Shown here: positions 1 through 10,379 of the stretch, piece by piece | Numbering within the stretch: position 1 is the first letter of the stretch | Layout of the letters: every line of letters starts with the position of its first letter | Assembly (NCBI GenBank): GCA_033439265.1 | Contig: JAVTVX010000027.1 | Coordinates: forward strand, 9,625,001-9,689,000 | DNA from: Dillenia suffruticosa | Lineage: Eukaryota > Streptophyta > Magnoliopsida > Dilleniales > Dilleniaceae | Reading direction: 5' to 3' | DNA: 64,000 nucleotides | The notes under the pieces: generated by a model | Database searches by the model: none | What the model saw: the letters and a program-made list of their open reading frames with translations, nothing else | What the model was told of the DNA's origin: nothing | Translations under genes and position numbers: made by a program

Positions 1-1110
1 AGGGGAACATTAGACACACAAGCAAGGATCAGAGAAATATGCCCACTTATGGTAAGAAACGGTCGCTTGGATCATCTAGTCTCCTATGAATTCTATCCAC
101 ATCCGGATCCCAAAACTGCACACTCCTAAGATTAACTCCGAAAGGAACTCCTAAATAAGAGATAAACCACTCCTTGTACAACTAATAATCCCTGCCAGAT
201 GATGAAAAACCTTATTAGACACATTAATGCCAAGAAGATTACTTTTTGCTTTATTATTCTTAAGCCTAGGATTTCTTGCAAAAATGTTAAGAGAAGTGAT
301 CATATCCTGAAAACCCTCACTATCCTCTTTTAGAGAAAGAATAGTATCGTCAGCAAGCTGAAGATGAGAGACAAATCTTGTCCTCCCCAACGAGTCCCCA
401 GACCCCTATTCTCTGGCAGTTTATCAAGGAAGCACCAGCTAACCCTATCATAGGCAATCTCAAATTCTAACTTCAAAACTGCTGATAGAACTGTCAATTG
501 AGGCTGTATTCATGATCGCATTACCTTTGTCATCATCTAATTCTTTGACAAACGTCCTTTTCCTCATACCAGTTGCTGCCCAATGGAAAAACCTTGTATA
601 ACAATCCACGTCTCTAACCCACTTCATCAGAGTCTTTTGCTGCCAACTAGTCTCCTACTTGAGGATAAGCTCCTCGAGATCGTTCATGGAACTCTTTCTG
701 AATAGAAAGATCCTCTGATAAAACTCTTTCTGTTTCAAGCCTATCGATCTTATCAATCTCTCAAAGAATATCACGTTTCTTTTCTCTAATATCCCCCCAA
801 AATCTCCCTATTCCAAACTTTAAGAGTTTGTTTCAAATTCTTTACCCATTTACATTGGCATCTTTCCAAGAATCCTTAACTACTTTTACGAGATCTCTAT
901 GAGAGAGTTACATATTCTCAAATCTGAGGAGCGTACAGCCCCAACTAATGGGATTTGACTCCAAAAGAATAGGGAAATGATCTGAGGTGGTCCGAGTAAG
1001 GATGTGCCTAAGGTTAGGAAAACAGGACTCCTAATCATTAGAACAGAGAAAACAATCAATATGAGAGGTAACATTTATCTTTTTTGGGGGGAAAGAAAAA
1101 TGGGACCCTA
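1..1110 (-). mobile_element. LINE (L1-type non-LTR retrotransposon) remnant
   Basis: Read on the minus strand, this is a broken L1-like second ORF running off the left edge of the window. From right to left: an endonuclease C-terminus around 1020-905 (SDHFPILLE, then W and RFENM), the linker before the RT at about 640-520 (WVRDVD-TRFFHWAA and a downstream DDDKGN), an RT block near 480-420 (FEIAYDRV then SWCFLDKL, split between frames), and the catalytic block at 390-300 (HLQLADDTI, the FADD motif of LINE RT). A downstream SYLG-like segment lies at 150-30. Frameshifts, stops and a deletion between the RT blocks make it a dead copy. Its 5' part ends near 1110, so it is 5'-truncated. It lies just upstream of, and opposite to, the CHFR-like exons. 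Confidence 0.8.
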
Positions 1111-1858
1111 TCTTTAGTACCAATTTGAAAAGAGGAGAGAGAAATTTGAGGATTGATGGTAGAATTATTCTGATTCTATCCTACAATGCCTTCTCTCTTC
1201 CACATAAATGCTATGTCGCAGATGGTGCAAGCTTTCAGCAGACTGAATTATTGAAAGCTCTAGGACATTCGACCTGGCTAATTATTTACCATGCAAGTCA
1301 TTTAACATTTCATAAATCATGCAAGAACTACAGATAAGATTTTCCAGTTATGTATTGGAGAGCCAAAGTCTCTTAATTGTACAAACTATAACAATTGAGT
1401 GATTACAGAACCTCAGAGAGTGTGCATGCTAATAGATAATCTTAACAGCTACAATTGCGTGAATTGATGGACTATTGTTTTCGGCAAATAAAATATGCCA
1501 GTAGATACTTGTGGAGATGCTTAGTGAAGATTAAGTTTGTGAACTTCAGGCAAAGTTACAAAAGTGCAAAGAAAGGGAATTCCCTTAAGTTGGAAGGAAA
1601 AATGTTAAATGGGCATCAATGATATTGTTGCAAGCTGGGTCATGGGCGATTAATGTACCATATGTTACATGCAAACACCATTTAGCCTGAACATGGGAGG
1701 ATAGAAATCATTGTTCCTCATTTTACAGCATTCTACTACCCAACTATTCTTTAATCTAGTGGAATTAATTATATCACTGTATCTGTGTGAATTGTTACTA
1801 TTTTATGAGCAGAATTGTGTTGGTTCTTATAATCTCATTGGTTTCTATCTTGGAACAG
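1111..1858 (+). other. Presumed intron sequence upstream of the CHFR-like exons
   Basis: No exon of the CHFR-like gene upstream of 1859 can be recognised here. The stretch is AT-rich with short open frames of no clear homology. It is most simply the 3' part of a long intron that also holds the LINE remnant. The acceptor AG is at 1857-1858, preceded by a T-rich stretch. Confidence 0.45.
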
Positions 1859-2161
1859 GGATTGTTATGACAAATTGGTGTCCTTTCTCTTGTACTGGTT
1901 TCGGATTTCACTTCCCAAATATGTAAGTCATTGATTCCCTCTTTCTCCAGTCCTCTTCATCCATGCTTGTGGCTGTTGACAAATAATAAACTTATCCTGC
2001 CATTACTAATCACATGTGAATTGCTGCAGCTTCTACCGCCAGATGCATCTAAGAGGGAAGATTGTTGGTACGGATATGCTTGCCGGACACAGCACCACAG
2101 TGAAGAGCATGCTAGAAAAAGGAATCATGTTTGCCGTCCAACTAGGGGTTCTCACACATAA
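1859..2161 (+). CDS. CHFR-like E3 ubiquitin ligase, last two exons (partial)
   Basis: Two exons join into the C-terminus of a plant CHFR-type E3 ubiquitin ligase. Exon 1859-1922 starts after AG and has one base completing a codon. It then encodes DCYDKLVSFLLYWFRISLPK and a Tyr, ending at donor GTAAGT (1923). Exon 2030-2161 follows acceptor CAG (2027-2029). It encodes LLPPDASKREDCWYGYACRT and then a stretch with EEHARKRNHVC, ending at TAA. The order C-x2-YG-x2-C, followed by spaced His residues and a final NHVC, resembles the PBZ-type zinc finger that ends CHFR proteins and binds poly(ADP-ribose). The intron (1923-2029) is 107 bp. RING and FHA regions and all earlier exons must lie left of the window. 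A gene fragment carried by a transposon cannot be excluded, but the clean splice sites and open frame argue for a live gene. The family call rests on remembered family features, not a search. Confidence 0.75.
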
Positions 2162-2779
2162 CCACACTCTACTACTACAAATACTGATGATTTACCCGCT
2201 GTATATGATCGAACTTTACTAGTGTTGCTTCTTATTTCTGTGATGGTTTGAACCTTCTGCAGCTAATTTATTTATGTCGTAGCTATTGTTGCTTTGGTAA
2301 AGTCTGATACTAGTTTTTGAACATTCATACAATTCAACATCTTTCTTTAGCCCTATGAAATATCTCCATGGCTATATATCTATCCTTAAACCATTTTATG
2401 TTGACATACTTGTGTATATATTAAGTTGGAAGTCTCAAAAGATGCTTAAATTAAGCCATAAGTTAGTGGACCACTATATAATTTATTTTTAGCTATAATT
2501 TTCAGAAAGTTATTTTACTTGAGGTTTTTATTCATTGATTCCATAGTATGTGCGCATGCCCCCACACTCACTCTCTCTATACATATTATATATAATATAT
2601 ATTTTTTGAACATAACCAGCAAGTAAATTTAATCAAAGTCAAAACCTTCTCGAGCAAGGATTATAGGGTTTTTTTTTTAACTAAAATAATGTTTTGTTTT
2701 AATTAAATTTATTTAATTAGCGTTGTTTTTCCCCCCTAAAAACTAGAGAAGTTGACATTCAAAATCTTGACTTTAGTAA
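2162..2779 (+). other. 3' UTR and intergenic DNA after the CHFR-like gene
   Basis: After the stop codon the sequence is AT-rich, with a short TA-rich stretch (about 2580-2604). I see no coding signal and no unambiguous polyadenylation hexamer. The first few hundred bases are probably 3' UTR. Confidence 0.4.
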
Positions 2780-3130
2780 TTTTTTTTTGAATTTTAAGTT
2801 TTTTTTTTCAAAAATGAAAAAAAAAAGAAAAAAAAAGAAAGCGCATTCCTATATGTCGCTTTGGAAAGCGAGATCTTAGCTCTTGCTTTCATTTTTTTAA
2901 ATTTTTGAACAAAACATAAAATAAATAAAAAATTAATTATTAGCTAAGATGTTACTCGTCCTCTCTCTTTCTTTTTCTCCCCATCTCTCCCACTCCACCT
3001 TTCTATCCCTTTCTCTCTCTCTCTCCCTCTCTCCTCTCTACCATTCCCTCTACCTTCCGTCCCTCGTACACTTAGTGAGATCCCTCGTACATTTAGCCTC
3101 TCCCTTTCTGAAATTGGGTATCTCGACTTC
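2780..3130 (+). repeat. Left inverted arm (terminal-inverted-repeat-like)
   Basis: This stretch matches the reverse complement of 12645-13245. The shared order is: ATTTTAAG followed by a T run, an A-rich run, a block of AAGCG/CGCTTT motifs around 2840-2893, the phrase ACAAAACATAAA, AATTAATTATTAG, then a long CT-rich tract at 2950-3060. The right arm carries the same blocks in the opposite direction, plus extra AAGCG units. Arms several hundred bp long around a PMD coding region suggest a Mutator-like element, but no target site duplication was found. Confidence 0.55.
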
Positions 3131-3139
3131 CTTCCCTGT

Positions 3140-3275
3140 TATGATTTGAGTGTCGGATCATCAGTGAGGTGTCACTGGTTGTGTTCCATACGGATTCAGA
3201 TCGGTGCGTGGATTGCAGACTTAAAACGTTACGATCATGGGGGTTGAGGATGAAATCTGTCATAGAATAATCCAT
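3140..3275 (-). pseudogene. Plant mobile domain (PMD) N-terminal fragment
   Basis: The minus strand from 3275 reads an ATG and then an N-terminus of the plant mobile domain family (aminotransferase-like, PMD). It includes VLSLQSTHRSESVW, the typical start of the domain, then TSDTSLMIRHSNHN. After about 3140 homology stops and the frame runs into the inverted arm. The last ~35 bp of this fragment are repeated, in opposite orientation, at the start of the larger PMD pseudogene at 10380. So this is either an internally deleted second copy or the displaced 5' end of that pseudogene. Confidence 0.6.
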
Positions 3276-3746
3276 ATCATATGCAAGGATATGTTACTTT
3301 AAAAATATCATGATCAACAATTATATTCAAAAACTAAATTTTATACGTAAACATTCTAAAAATAAAAATATAAGGAGTACATACATAAGGTACAAACAAA
3401 TGATGTTGGCAAATGATGCAGGCAACTGATGCATCCACTTTCTAAATCATGTAAATAAGATATACGTAACATATAATTTTGTATTTAACCCATCATAAAA
3501 TACATAAGGTGAATTAATTGGTACAATGTTTACATTAATATGAAGCTCGTGCATGAGATATACATAATGTGAATTAATTAGACAAAAAAACATGATGATA
3601 GTATAATGTTTACATTAACATGATGATCATATATAAAATATACAAAATATACAACATATAAAAATTAATTGATACATAATATTATACTAATTGTCACATC
3701 GCACCTCTCTTGCAAACGAGTCATGTTTGGCCAAGGATTGTGGTTA
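3276..3746. other. AT-rich stretch with a degenerate tandem duplication
   Basis: No gene is visible. Around 3497-3645 two imperfect copies of a roughly 70-bp unit follow each other. Each contains ATACATAA, GTGAATTAATT and AATGTTTACATTAA. Confidence 0.5.
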
Positions 3747-4480
3747 TGATGTAATATTGGGAAACTTCGGTTGTGATATTGATACTAAAGTGACTATTTA
3801 AGATTTCTATATTTTGTAAAATGTGGAAAAATAATTAATTTAAATTTAATTATGGACTTTATCCTTTGGATTGTATAGAAATTTCTTTAAATTCTCAATT
3901 GATAAAGTTTTAATTTTTAAATATTTAGTTATTAGAATGCTCTGCACACTGTAGATCTTAAGTTCTAGGCAGGAATTGTCTCCTTAGTAGAATTTACTTC
4001 TCGGTGAGAAGTTGAATTACTACCCCTCGATAGTAATTTTATTTTCATCTCTTACTACACTCCACAGTCTCTCAGAAATTACTACCTTTCAGTTTTCTTG
4101 ATGTCGGAACACTCGCATTTAATTCTATTTCTTTCTCAGAATACGGTGAAATTAAGGTCTCGCAGTACATTTCTTTCCATTTACTTCGGTTCTCAGTTCC
4201 TAATGTTAAAGCAGTGTGAAATTTGTAAATATCTCTTGATACATACTTATCTATCAGTATCGGTAAACAAAGAGTTGAACCGTGGTCCACCAAGTCCCCA
4301 AAAAGCATTTCACCACCAAGCTGCTTGAACACTTTAGCTATATAATATACAATTTATACTATATCCCATATTTTGAATACCTCTCATTTTTATTATTTCT
4401 AATTTATTTTCATAAATTTCAATTTTCATTCCAACTCTCCTTACTCATTGTCAAATACATTTTTTCAACAAAACATAAAT
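3747..4480 (+). mobile_element. Diverged 5' part of a Ty3/gypsy LTR (family A-like)
   Basis: This stretch follows the same order of blocks as the first ~800 bp of the family A LTRs at 38066 and 45220. It starts near TGTAATATTGGGAAACTTCGG-like sequence, then has GTGGAAAAATAATTAATT, then the CCAAGCTGCTTGA/ATAATATACAATTTATA block, and ends with AACAAAACATAA. It is much more diverged than the A copies. Element B begins right after it, so B probably inserted into this older LTR. No right-hand continuation was identified. Confidence 0.55.
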
Positions 4481-7142
4481 TGTAATATCGAAAAATTCGG
4501 TGTTAGAAAATTTATATTGAATTTTCAATATTTTTGTAAAAATACCATGAAAAATCATTGTAATTCAATTTAATTTATCAATAAAGGTATTATAAAAATT
4601 TGGTTGGGAGAAAAAATAGGTTTCGGAAATAATTTAGGATAATTAAAACTTATTTGGAGTCAATTAAATAAAGACAAGTCGACTCGACCTATGATAACGC
4701 GACTTGGACATCAAAAATTGAATTTTGGTTAAGTATGAAAGTTACTGAGGTGAGTTGAGCAAGTGCCAAGGTGACTTATGGAGATCAGGTTTCAGAATCC
4801 TTAACTCTGCACAAAGGCAGGTCGATTTGCCCCATGACAGGTCAACTTGTGCTTTCTGACTATGTGTCTATAAGGCCACTTGTGGCCAGCATAAATCAAC
4901 CCGTTAGATTTAAGTCACAGCAAAACATGTCTGCACATTATGCAATGCGACTTACTAAAAAGCAAGACAACTTAGGGGTTATACAAGAAAGAAATTGGAT
5001 CGCTTTGAGACAATTTTGAGTCGACTTGAGAGTCCGATAAAAACAAAGATCAAGCCGACTTGTTAGAAAACAAGCGGACTTAGCCTCTGAAAATCTGAGT
5101 CACACAAGTTGACTTGTACTCTATTGCAAGTCAATTCATGAGTGTGAAATGTTGTGAAATGGTAAAATGGACAACCAAACTCGAATAAAACTTAAAAATA
5201 ACAAGGGACAAAGTGGAGATTTCATCCCATACAATTAAAAGGTTTAAACAAATATTCATTTTTTGTTCTTCTTTCCCCAACTCACTTTGCTCTCTCTCGA
5301 CTCTGATCTCCCTCCCTCACCCATCTCACTCTCATTCTCTCCCAAAATCAATTACATCTCCCTCAAATCCACTCTATCAAACTTCTAAATCCTCAATCAA
5401 ATACTTGGATTGAGATAGATTTGGGGAAAGAAACCTAGGATTTGACAAAAAAGGGAAAAATCTAGAGTTTTTGAAATTCAACGTTCAAAACTCAATCCAA
5501 CCCCAACCAAAATTGAGGTAATTTTTTCCTTCTAAACTTGGATTTAACTTTTTCATAAGTGGATTTAAAGTTATTATTGAGATTTGAGGGATTTGATCGA
5601 GCGCATAAATCTCAGATTTGTAAATGAGGAAAAATTAGGAAAATTTGTGAATGAAAATTGTATGTAGATGTTAATAATATGTAAATAATAAATTGAAAAT
5701 ATAGAATCATAGATTTGAGAAATTAGGGTTGTGATATGTTTGGGAAATCTCATGAACCCAAAAAATGAACGTGAATTAATATTTAATTCATGTGTATTGT
5801 TTTAGGATAATACCATTGGAAATCAAGAAGGGATTATCATGGAATTTATTGTGAATTGGGAGTGTTCACCCTCCCAAGAGGTGATTGGATGGTTATGTGA
5901 AGTTTGTATAATAAATGAGTTTAAAATTTTGATTTGTGAAAAGAATTTTGAGTTGAATTTTGAAATGGTTTCACAATACTTTGTGATTGTGGTGTACCCA
6001 AAATTGAATTGTTAACAATTTCATGACTCTTTTATTGATCTATGAATCTATTTGCATTGTGTTACATTGGAACATTTATTATGAATTATGAAATTTGCTC
6101 TCCTTTGTATATGGGCACAAATGTTGAATGATGAAATGAATTTCTTGTAACATGATGCTGGGAAAAAAAGACTATAGTCTGATAAGTTTTCCACAGACTG
6201 GGCCATCGGGGCGATGTGGTTAAAGTTGGTTTAAAATGACGGCTTGGAGGTAGGTGGGATAGAGAGCCCCTCAAGCTGGCCGTGATGGTGTGGTAGCACC
6301 CCACGAAAACTTCGGTTTAATGCTAAGTATGGAGAAACGTTTATATGAAAAATTGTGAAAAAATCTTTTGGTAGATTCTACGAACGGCTATTAGTAAAAT
6401 AATGGTTTTGGCAAACCCCAAGAAATATTGAAAAGAAAGTTCAATTTGTTTTTTGATTTGGGGTATATGAGTCATGGTGGATTTGTTTTATGTAAATGGC
6501 TTTAGTTAATGCATTTGAATATATCTGACATATATGTTTTGCACCACCACCCTCACCCTTCATTCATGTTCAGCATGCTATTGCACTTCACTCACTTAGT
6601 ATTTTTTTACTCACCCCTTATTTTCTAATTTTTCAGAGAAAGATTAGATTTGAGACATAAATGTTACCTAGTACCAGTTGAAGAAATTATTTTGGTTGAC
6701 TCTCAATAGGTAATAGCCCTGAAAATATTTTTGGGAACTATGTTATATAATCCATGGAAGGGAAATTTTAGTATATTTTATTATGTTTGGATTTGACAAA
6801 TATTTGCTTGATTTTCCTTGGGCAAGTATTGAAAAATCCCTACTTTATGATGTGGAATCATATTTAAATTGTTTAAAAATTTCTTTTGGCAAGACGTATT
6901 GTTTTCATTGGAACATTTGGATTATGTGGTAAATTTTCAGTACATTTTGAACATGTGAATTTATTTAAATGCTTGAGAATTGTTTGGACGGCCAGGTTGG
7001 CCTAAAGATGATTTAAATTATTTTAAAGTGTTTTGGATATTGAAATGCCTTGCGGTTTCTCGAAACACGGAGTGAGGTTTACACATGTTTCGGGTTAATG
7101 CAATTGTTGTTGCATGCTTGAGGGTCAGGTTGGCGCGTGACA
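4481..7142 (+). repeat. 5' LTR of element B (2662 bp)
   Basis: It begins TGTAATATCG and ends GCGCGTGACA. The first ~320 bp match the truncated copy at 10057-10379. It contains a cluster of AAGTCGACTTG-type motifs (4670-5130), the palindrome GACTATAGTC at 6170-6179 before a TTTTCCACAGA stretch, and a CT-rich segment at 5270-5400. Sequence order matches the LTRs of element C, so B and C are sister families. Short open frames inside are not genes. Confidence 0.85.
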
Positions 7143-7407
7143 ATTCTATTGGTATTAGAGTTTAGGTTCATTATTTTAAGTACTTTAATCGTTTGAAAAT
7201 ATTTCCAAATGTTCCTAAAAGTTTTTCCAAGTTTTTAAAGTAATTTTTCTATTTGAAAATTTAGATTTTGAAAGATTTTTCAAAGAAATCTCAAAAACCT
7301 TCCATGAAACTAAGGGAGTAGGAATCATTTTATTTTTAAGGGGTTAAGTATCTAGTTCGAATTCTAATTTAGTGAGTTAAGAATAATATCTCTTTTTTTA
7401 TCGGATC

Positions 7408-8792
7408 ATGCCTCCTAGACAAAAGTTGAGGAATGTAAATGAAATTCCTCCCTTCAAGCATGATGATGGATCATCCTTACATGCTCATTCTTCTCCCTCG
7501 GCAACTTCTAACAATTACCCAGCTCCTCCAACCGGGATTCCTCCACCGCCACACAATGCACTCTGGCAATGGACCAAGTGATGGAATACTTATGACACTC
7601 ATTTTCATGCCCCTCCTCAAGCACCAATACCTCATCTACCAAGCCCAATTATTCTACCTACCCCTCCGACAGTACTAATCGCTACTCCTACTTCAATGGC
7701 CCCACTTATCAATCATCCAACCATTGAGTTATCCAAGTTGATCAAAGAGGCCCGACAACTTGGATGTGTCACCTTTTTGGGGACTAGTGATGCGATGGTG
7801 GTAAAGAATTTGATAAATCAGGTTCAAGAGACTATGGCTGATATGATGTTTGACGATGAGTTAAAGCTCATGATAGTAGTAAAATTGTTAGATGAAGATG
7901 CCTGAGTATGGTAGGATAACCTAAAGGAAAGATCTACAATACCCATTTTTTTAGAACTAATTCCTTAGGGAATTTGACGAAAAATATTAAACTCGGTTTT
8001 ATCGAGACTTGAAGAGGAAAGAGTTTCTTCATCTCTGCCAAGGCAATGAGTCGGTGGCAGATTATGAGATTGAGTTGAGGAGATTGTACTCATTTGTCTC
8101 GAAGTTGATGACTTCCGAGGAGTACTTGCGTTTCAAGTTTGAGGAAGGCCTAAATTTGTCTATCTGAAAGAAGATATTTGTGACCTCAGCCCACACTTAT
8201 AAAGATGTCTTGGAATTAGTATTGAGGGCCGAGAAAATGGTTGAGGAAAGGGGAAGAACAAGAGAAGGCCAAAAAAGAAGAGAAGGTCGAACATGCATCG
8301 GGCCGGAGTTCAAAACAAAGTAGGAGCATGACCTCTTATGGTAGAGTCTTAGACATCGGATCCGTTGGCACTCCAAACCCAACGACCGTCCAATTTTGTG
8401 TCCCCCACATCTAGTACTCCTCTAGTAGTAAATTGGTGGGAAACAAGGAGTAGTGTAAGCACTACGGGATGTTCTATTTCACGGTTCGTTATGAACTCAA
8501 GAAATACAATCAATGCGGAAAGGAGGATCATTTCCACAATGTTTGCCCGGAGTTGGGATGAGGAAGCCAAGCAAGCCGAGATCGCCCTAGTGGATTAATG
8601 AGTGGGGAAGTTAACATTCCAAATTTCTCCCCTAATGTCACATCGCGGACGGGGACAGAGAGCAATACGGTGGCTGCTCCGACCCAATGTCCACAAGCAA
8701 GGACTCAAACGAGGATATATGCAATGACTAATGAAGATGTCCAAAACAATCCAGACATAGTCACATGTAAATCCCCTAGAACTTGGATTTGA
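7408..8792 (+). pseudogene. gag pseudogene of element B
   Basis: The ATG at 7408 opens MPPRQKLRNVNEIPP, the same start as gag of element C at 47966. A proline-rich N-terminus is followed by the gag core (FLGTSDAMVVKNLINQVQET around 7780-7840, LKLMIVVKLLDEDA ending at 7902) and the LKRKEF/QGNES/EYLRFKFEEGL region at 8010-8160. A zinc-knuckle-like NQCGKEDHFHNVC lies near 8505-8550, where the first Cys position is Tyr. A conserved tail reads IYAMTNEDVQNNPDIVTC, ending in a stop at 8792. Several stops (for example near 7582 and 7903) and frame changes break it. In a live element gag forms the virus-like particle; this copy cannot. Confidence 0.8.
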
Positions 8793-10056
8793 TGAATTAG
8801 AAAATTTGGAAACAATATTATATGATAGTGAGTGATTTCATGATTGTACTTAAATAAAAAAATGATTTTATTAAATTTTTTAAATGATTTTCAAAACTTG
8901 GATTTAAATATTTTAGTGTGTGTGGAATATCCCAAAGATTGGATTTTGAATTCTTATACATCCTATATACTTTGAATGAACAAATATGCCATGTAAAATT
9001 GTTGACGTTGAACCCATTTGTATAATGATTACTATTGAGAAGTTGCTAGAATTGATGACACATGAATTTGATTTATAATTTTTGTAAAACAGTGCATATG
9101 TTTGGTTTGGGGTAAGAGCTTGAACCCCTATTAGATTACTTGTTATTTTCCTTTACGGAGCGATCTAATGGGGTGACATAATGAGGTTGGTAGACTATAG
9201 GATGTAGTCGAGTACACGCGGTACATTCATGACTGGATATAGTGTCCACGGGCATGGAATAATTGGATGCACCTCCAATGAGAGCGCACAACAACGTCAA
9301 GAATGGGGGTATTTTTTAAACGTAATTTATTAAAATTCTTGATGGTTCCATCCTATGTTGTGGTAGACCTTTGTTGTAAAAGTGGTTTTGGTTTGCCCCG
9401 AGCTTGAAAATTTGAAATAGTTAGATACATATGACATTGAATTTTGATGAATTTGGAAACAATGGTTTGAGTTATTTATTTATTGAATGAAATTGAGAAA
9501 GACATGATGGGTTTGAAATTTATGCATTTGATACATCTACCACACAAAATTTATTTTTATACAATTTGTATACTACTCACTGTGAGATTGCAGTATACGC
9601 AACTGTGAGAGTTGTTTTCCTTATAAGAATTTAAAAATTTGCAAATTTTGAAAACATGAGTATAAGTAGTTATATTGATATTGTAAGAAATTGAAAATTG
9701 ACAATGATTCAATCTCAGAGAATATAGTAGATGAAAATGTGGTTATGGATTTGATAATACACTAGCAGCAGTGATTGTTAGATGGAGACTCACATGAAAA
9801 AATGAGGCAACTATGCTCACTTACTTTTGAGATTTGTGATACTAAACTTAGAGATTGTGATCATGTATGTGGCCATATTATATATGATAGGTTCATATTA
9901 AGCAGAATTTGGAGTCCTAGAACTAAATGTCAGTTTACACCATTAGAAACATGGGAAACCAAAAAGTTGACGTGAAAAACAGCACCACCGCCTTTTTAGA
10001 AGTATAACCTTCTTTTAAATTTTGAGGATGAAATTTCCTTTTAGGGGGTTAAATGT
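8793..10056 (+). other. Non-coding replacement of pol in element B
   Basis: No protease, RT, RNase H or integrase motif is visible in any frame. Around 9100-9260 the sequence (TTTACGGAGCGATCTAATGG followed by GGTGAC) resembles the CCACGGAGTGACCGGATGG region of the family A LTR, so part of this may be LTR-derived. A 66-codon frame at 9775-9975 has no recognised homology. The last ~80 bp before the polypurine tract match the 3' end of element C just before its LTR. Confidence 0.5.
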
Positions 10057-10379
10057 TGTAACATCAAAAAATTCGGTATTAGAAAAATTTATATTGAATT
10101 TTCAATATTTTATAGTGAAAAATCGATTGTAATTGAGTTTAATTTATCAATGAACGTATTATCAAATTTTGGTTGGGAGAAAAATGGGTTTTGGAGATAA
10201 TTTGGGATATTAAAACTTATTTGGAGTCAATTAAATGAAGACAAGTCGACTCGACCTATGATAAGGCGACTTGGAACTCAAAAATTGAATTTTGATTAAG
10301 TATAAAAGTTAACAAGGCGACCTGAGCAAGTGTCAAGGTGACTTGTGGAGATTAGGCCTTAGAATTCTTAACTCTGTGC

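Larger units (their letters stand above)
4481..10379 (+). mobile_element. Ty3/gypsy element B, gag-only, 3' LTR truncated
   Basis: A 2662-bp 5' LTR (4481-7142) is followed by a primer-binding site resembling the initiator tRNA-Met site (TTGGTATTAGAG, 7149-7160). Then come a gag pseudogene (7408-8792), a 1.2-kb stretch without pol, a polypurine tract (TTTTAGGGGGTTAAATG, ending near 10056), and the first ~323 bp of the 3' LTR (10057-10379). The 3' LTR breaks off inside PMD-related DNA. RT, RNase H and integrase are absent, so B was non-autonomous or lost pol. LTR length and gag resemble elements A and C; gag and long LTRs suggest a Tekay/Del-type chromovirus, by memory of the lineage only. Confidence 0.8.

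Noticed and set aside
4771..5019. 82-codon frame in the B LTR
   Set aside because: Inside an LTR, made largely of the GTCGACTT motif cluster, not shared as an open frame with the C LTRs.
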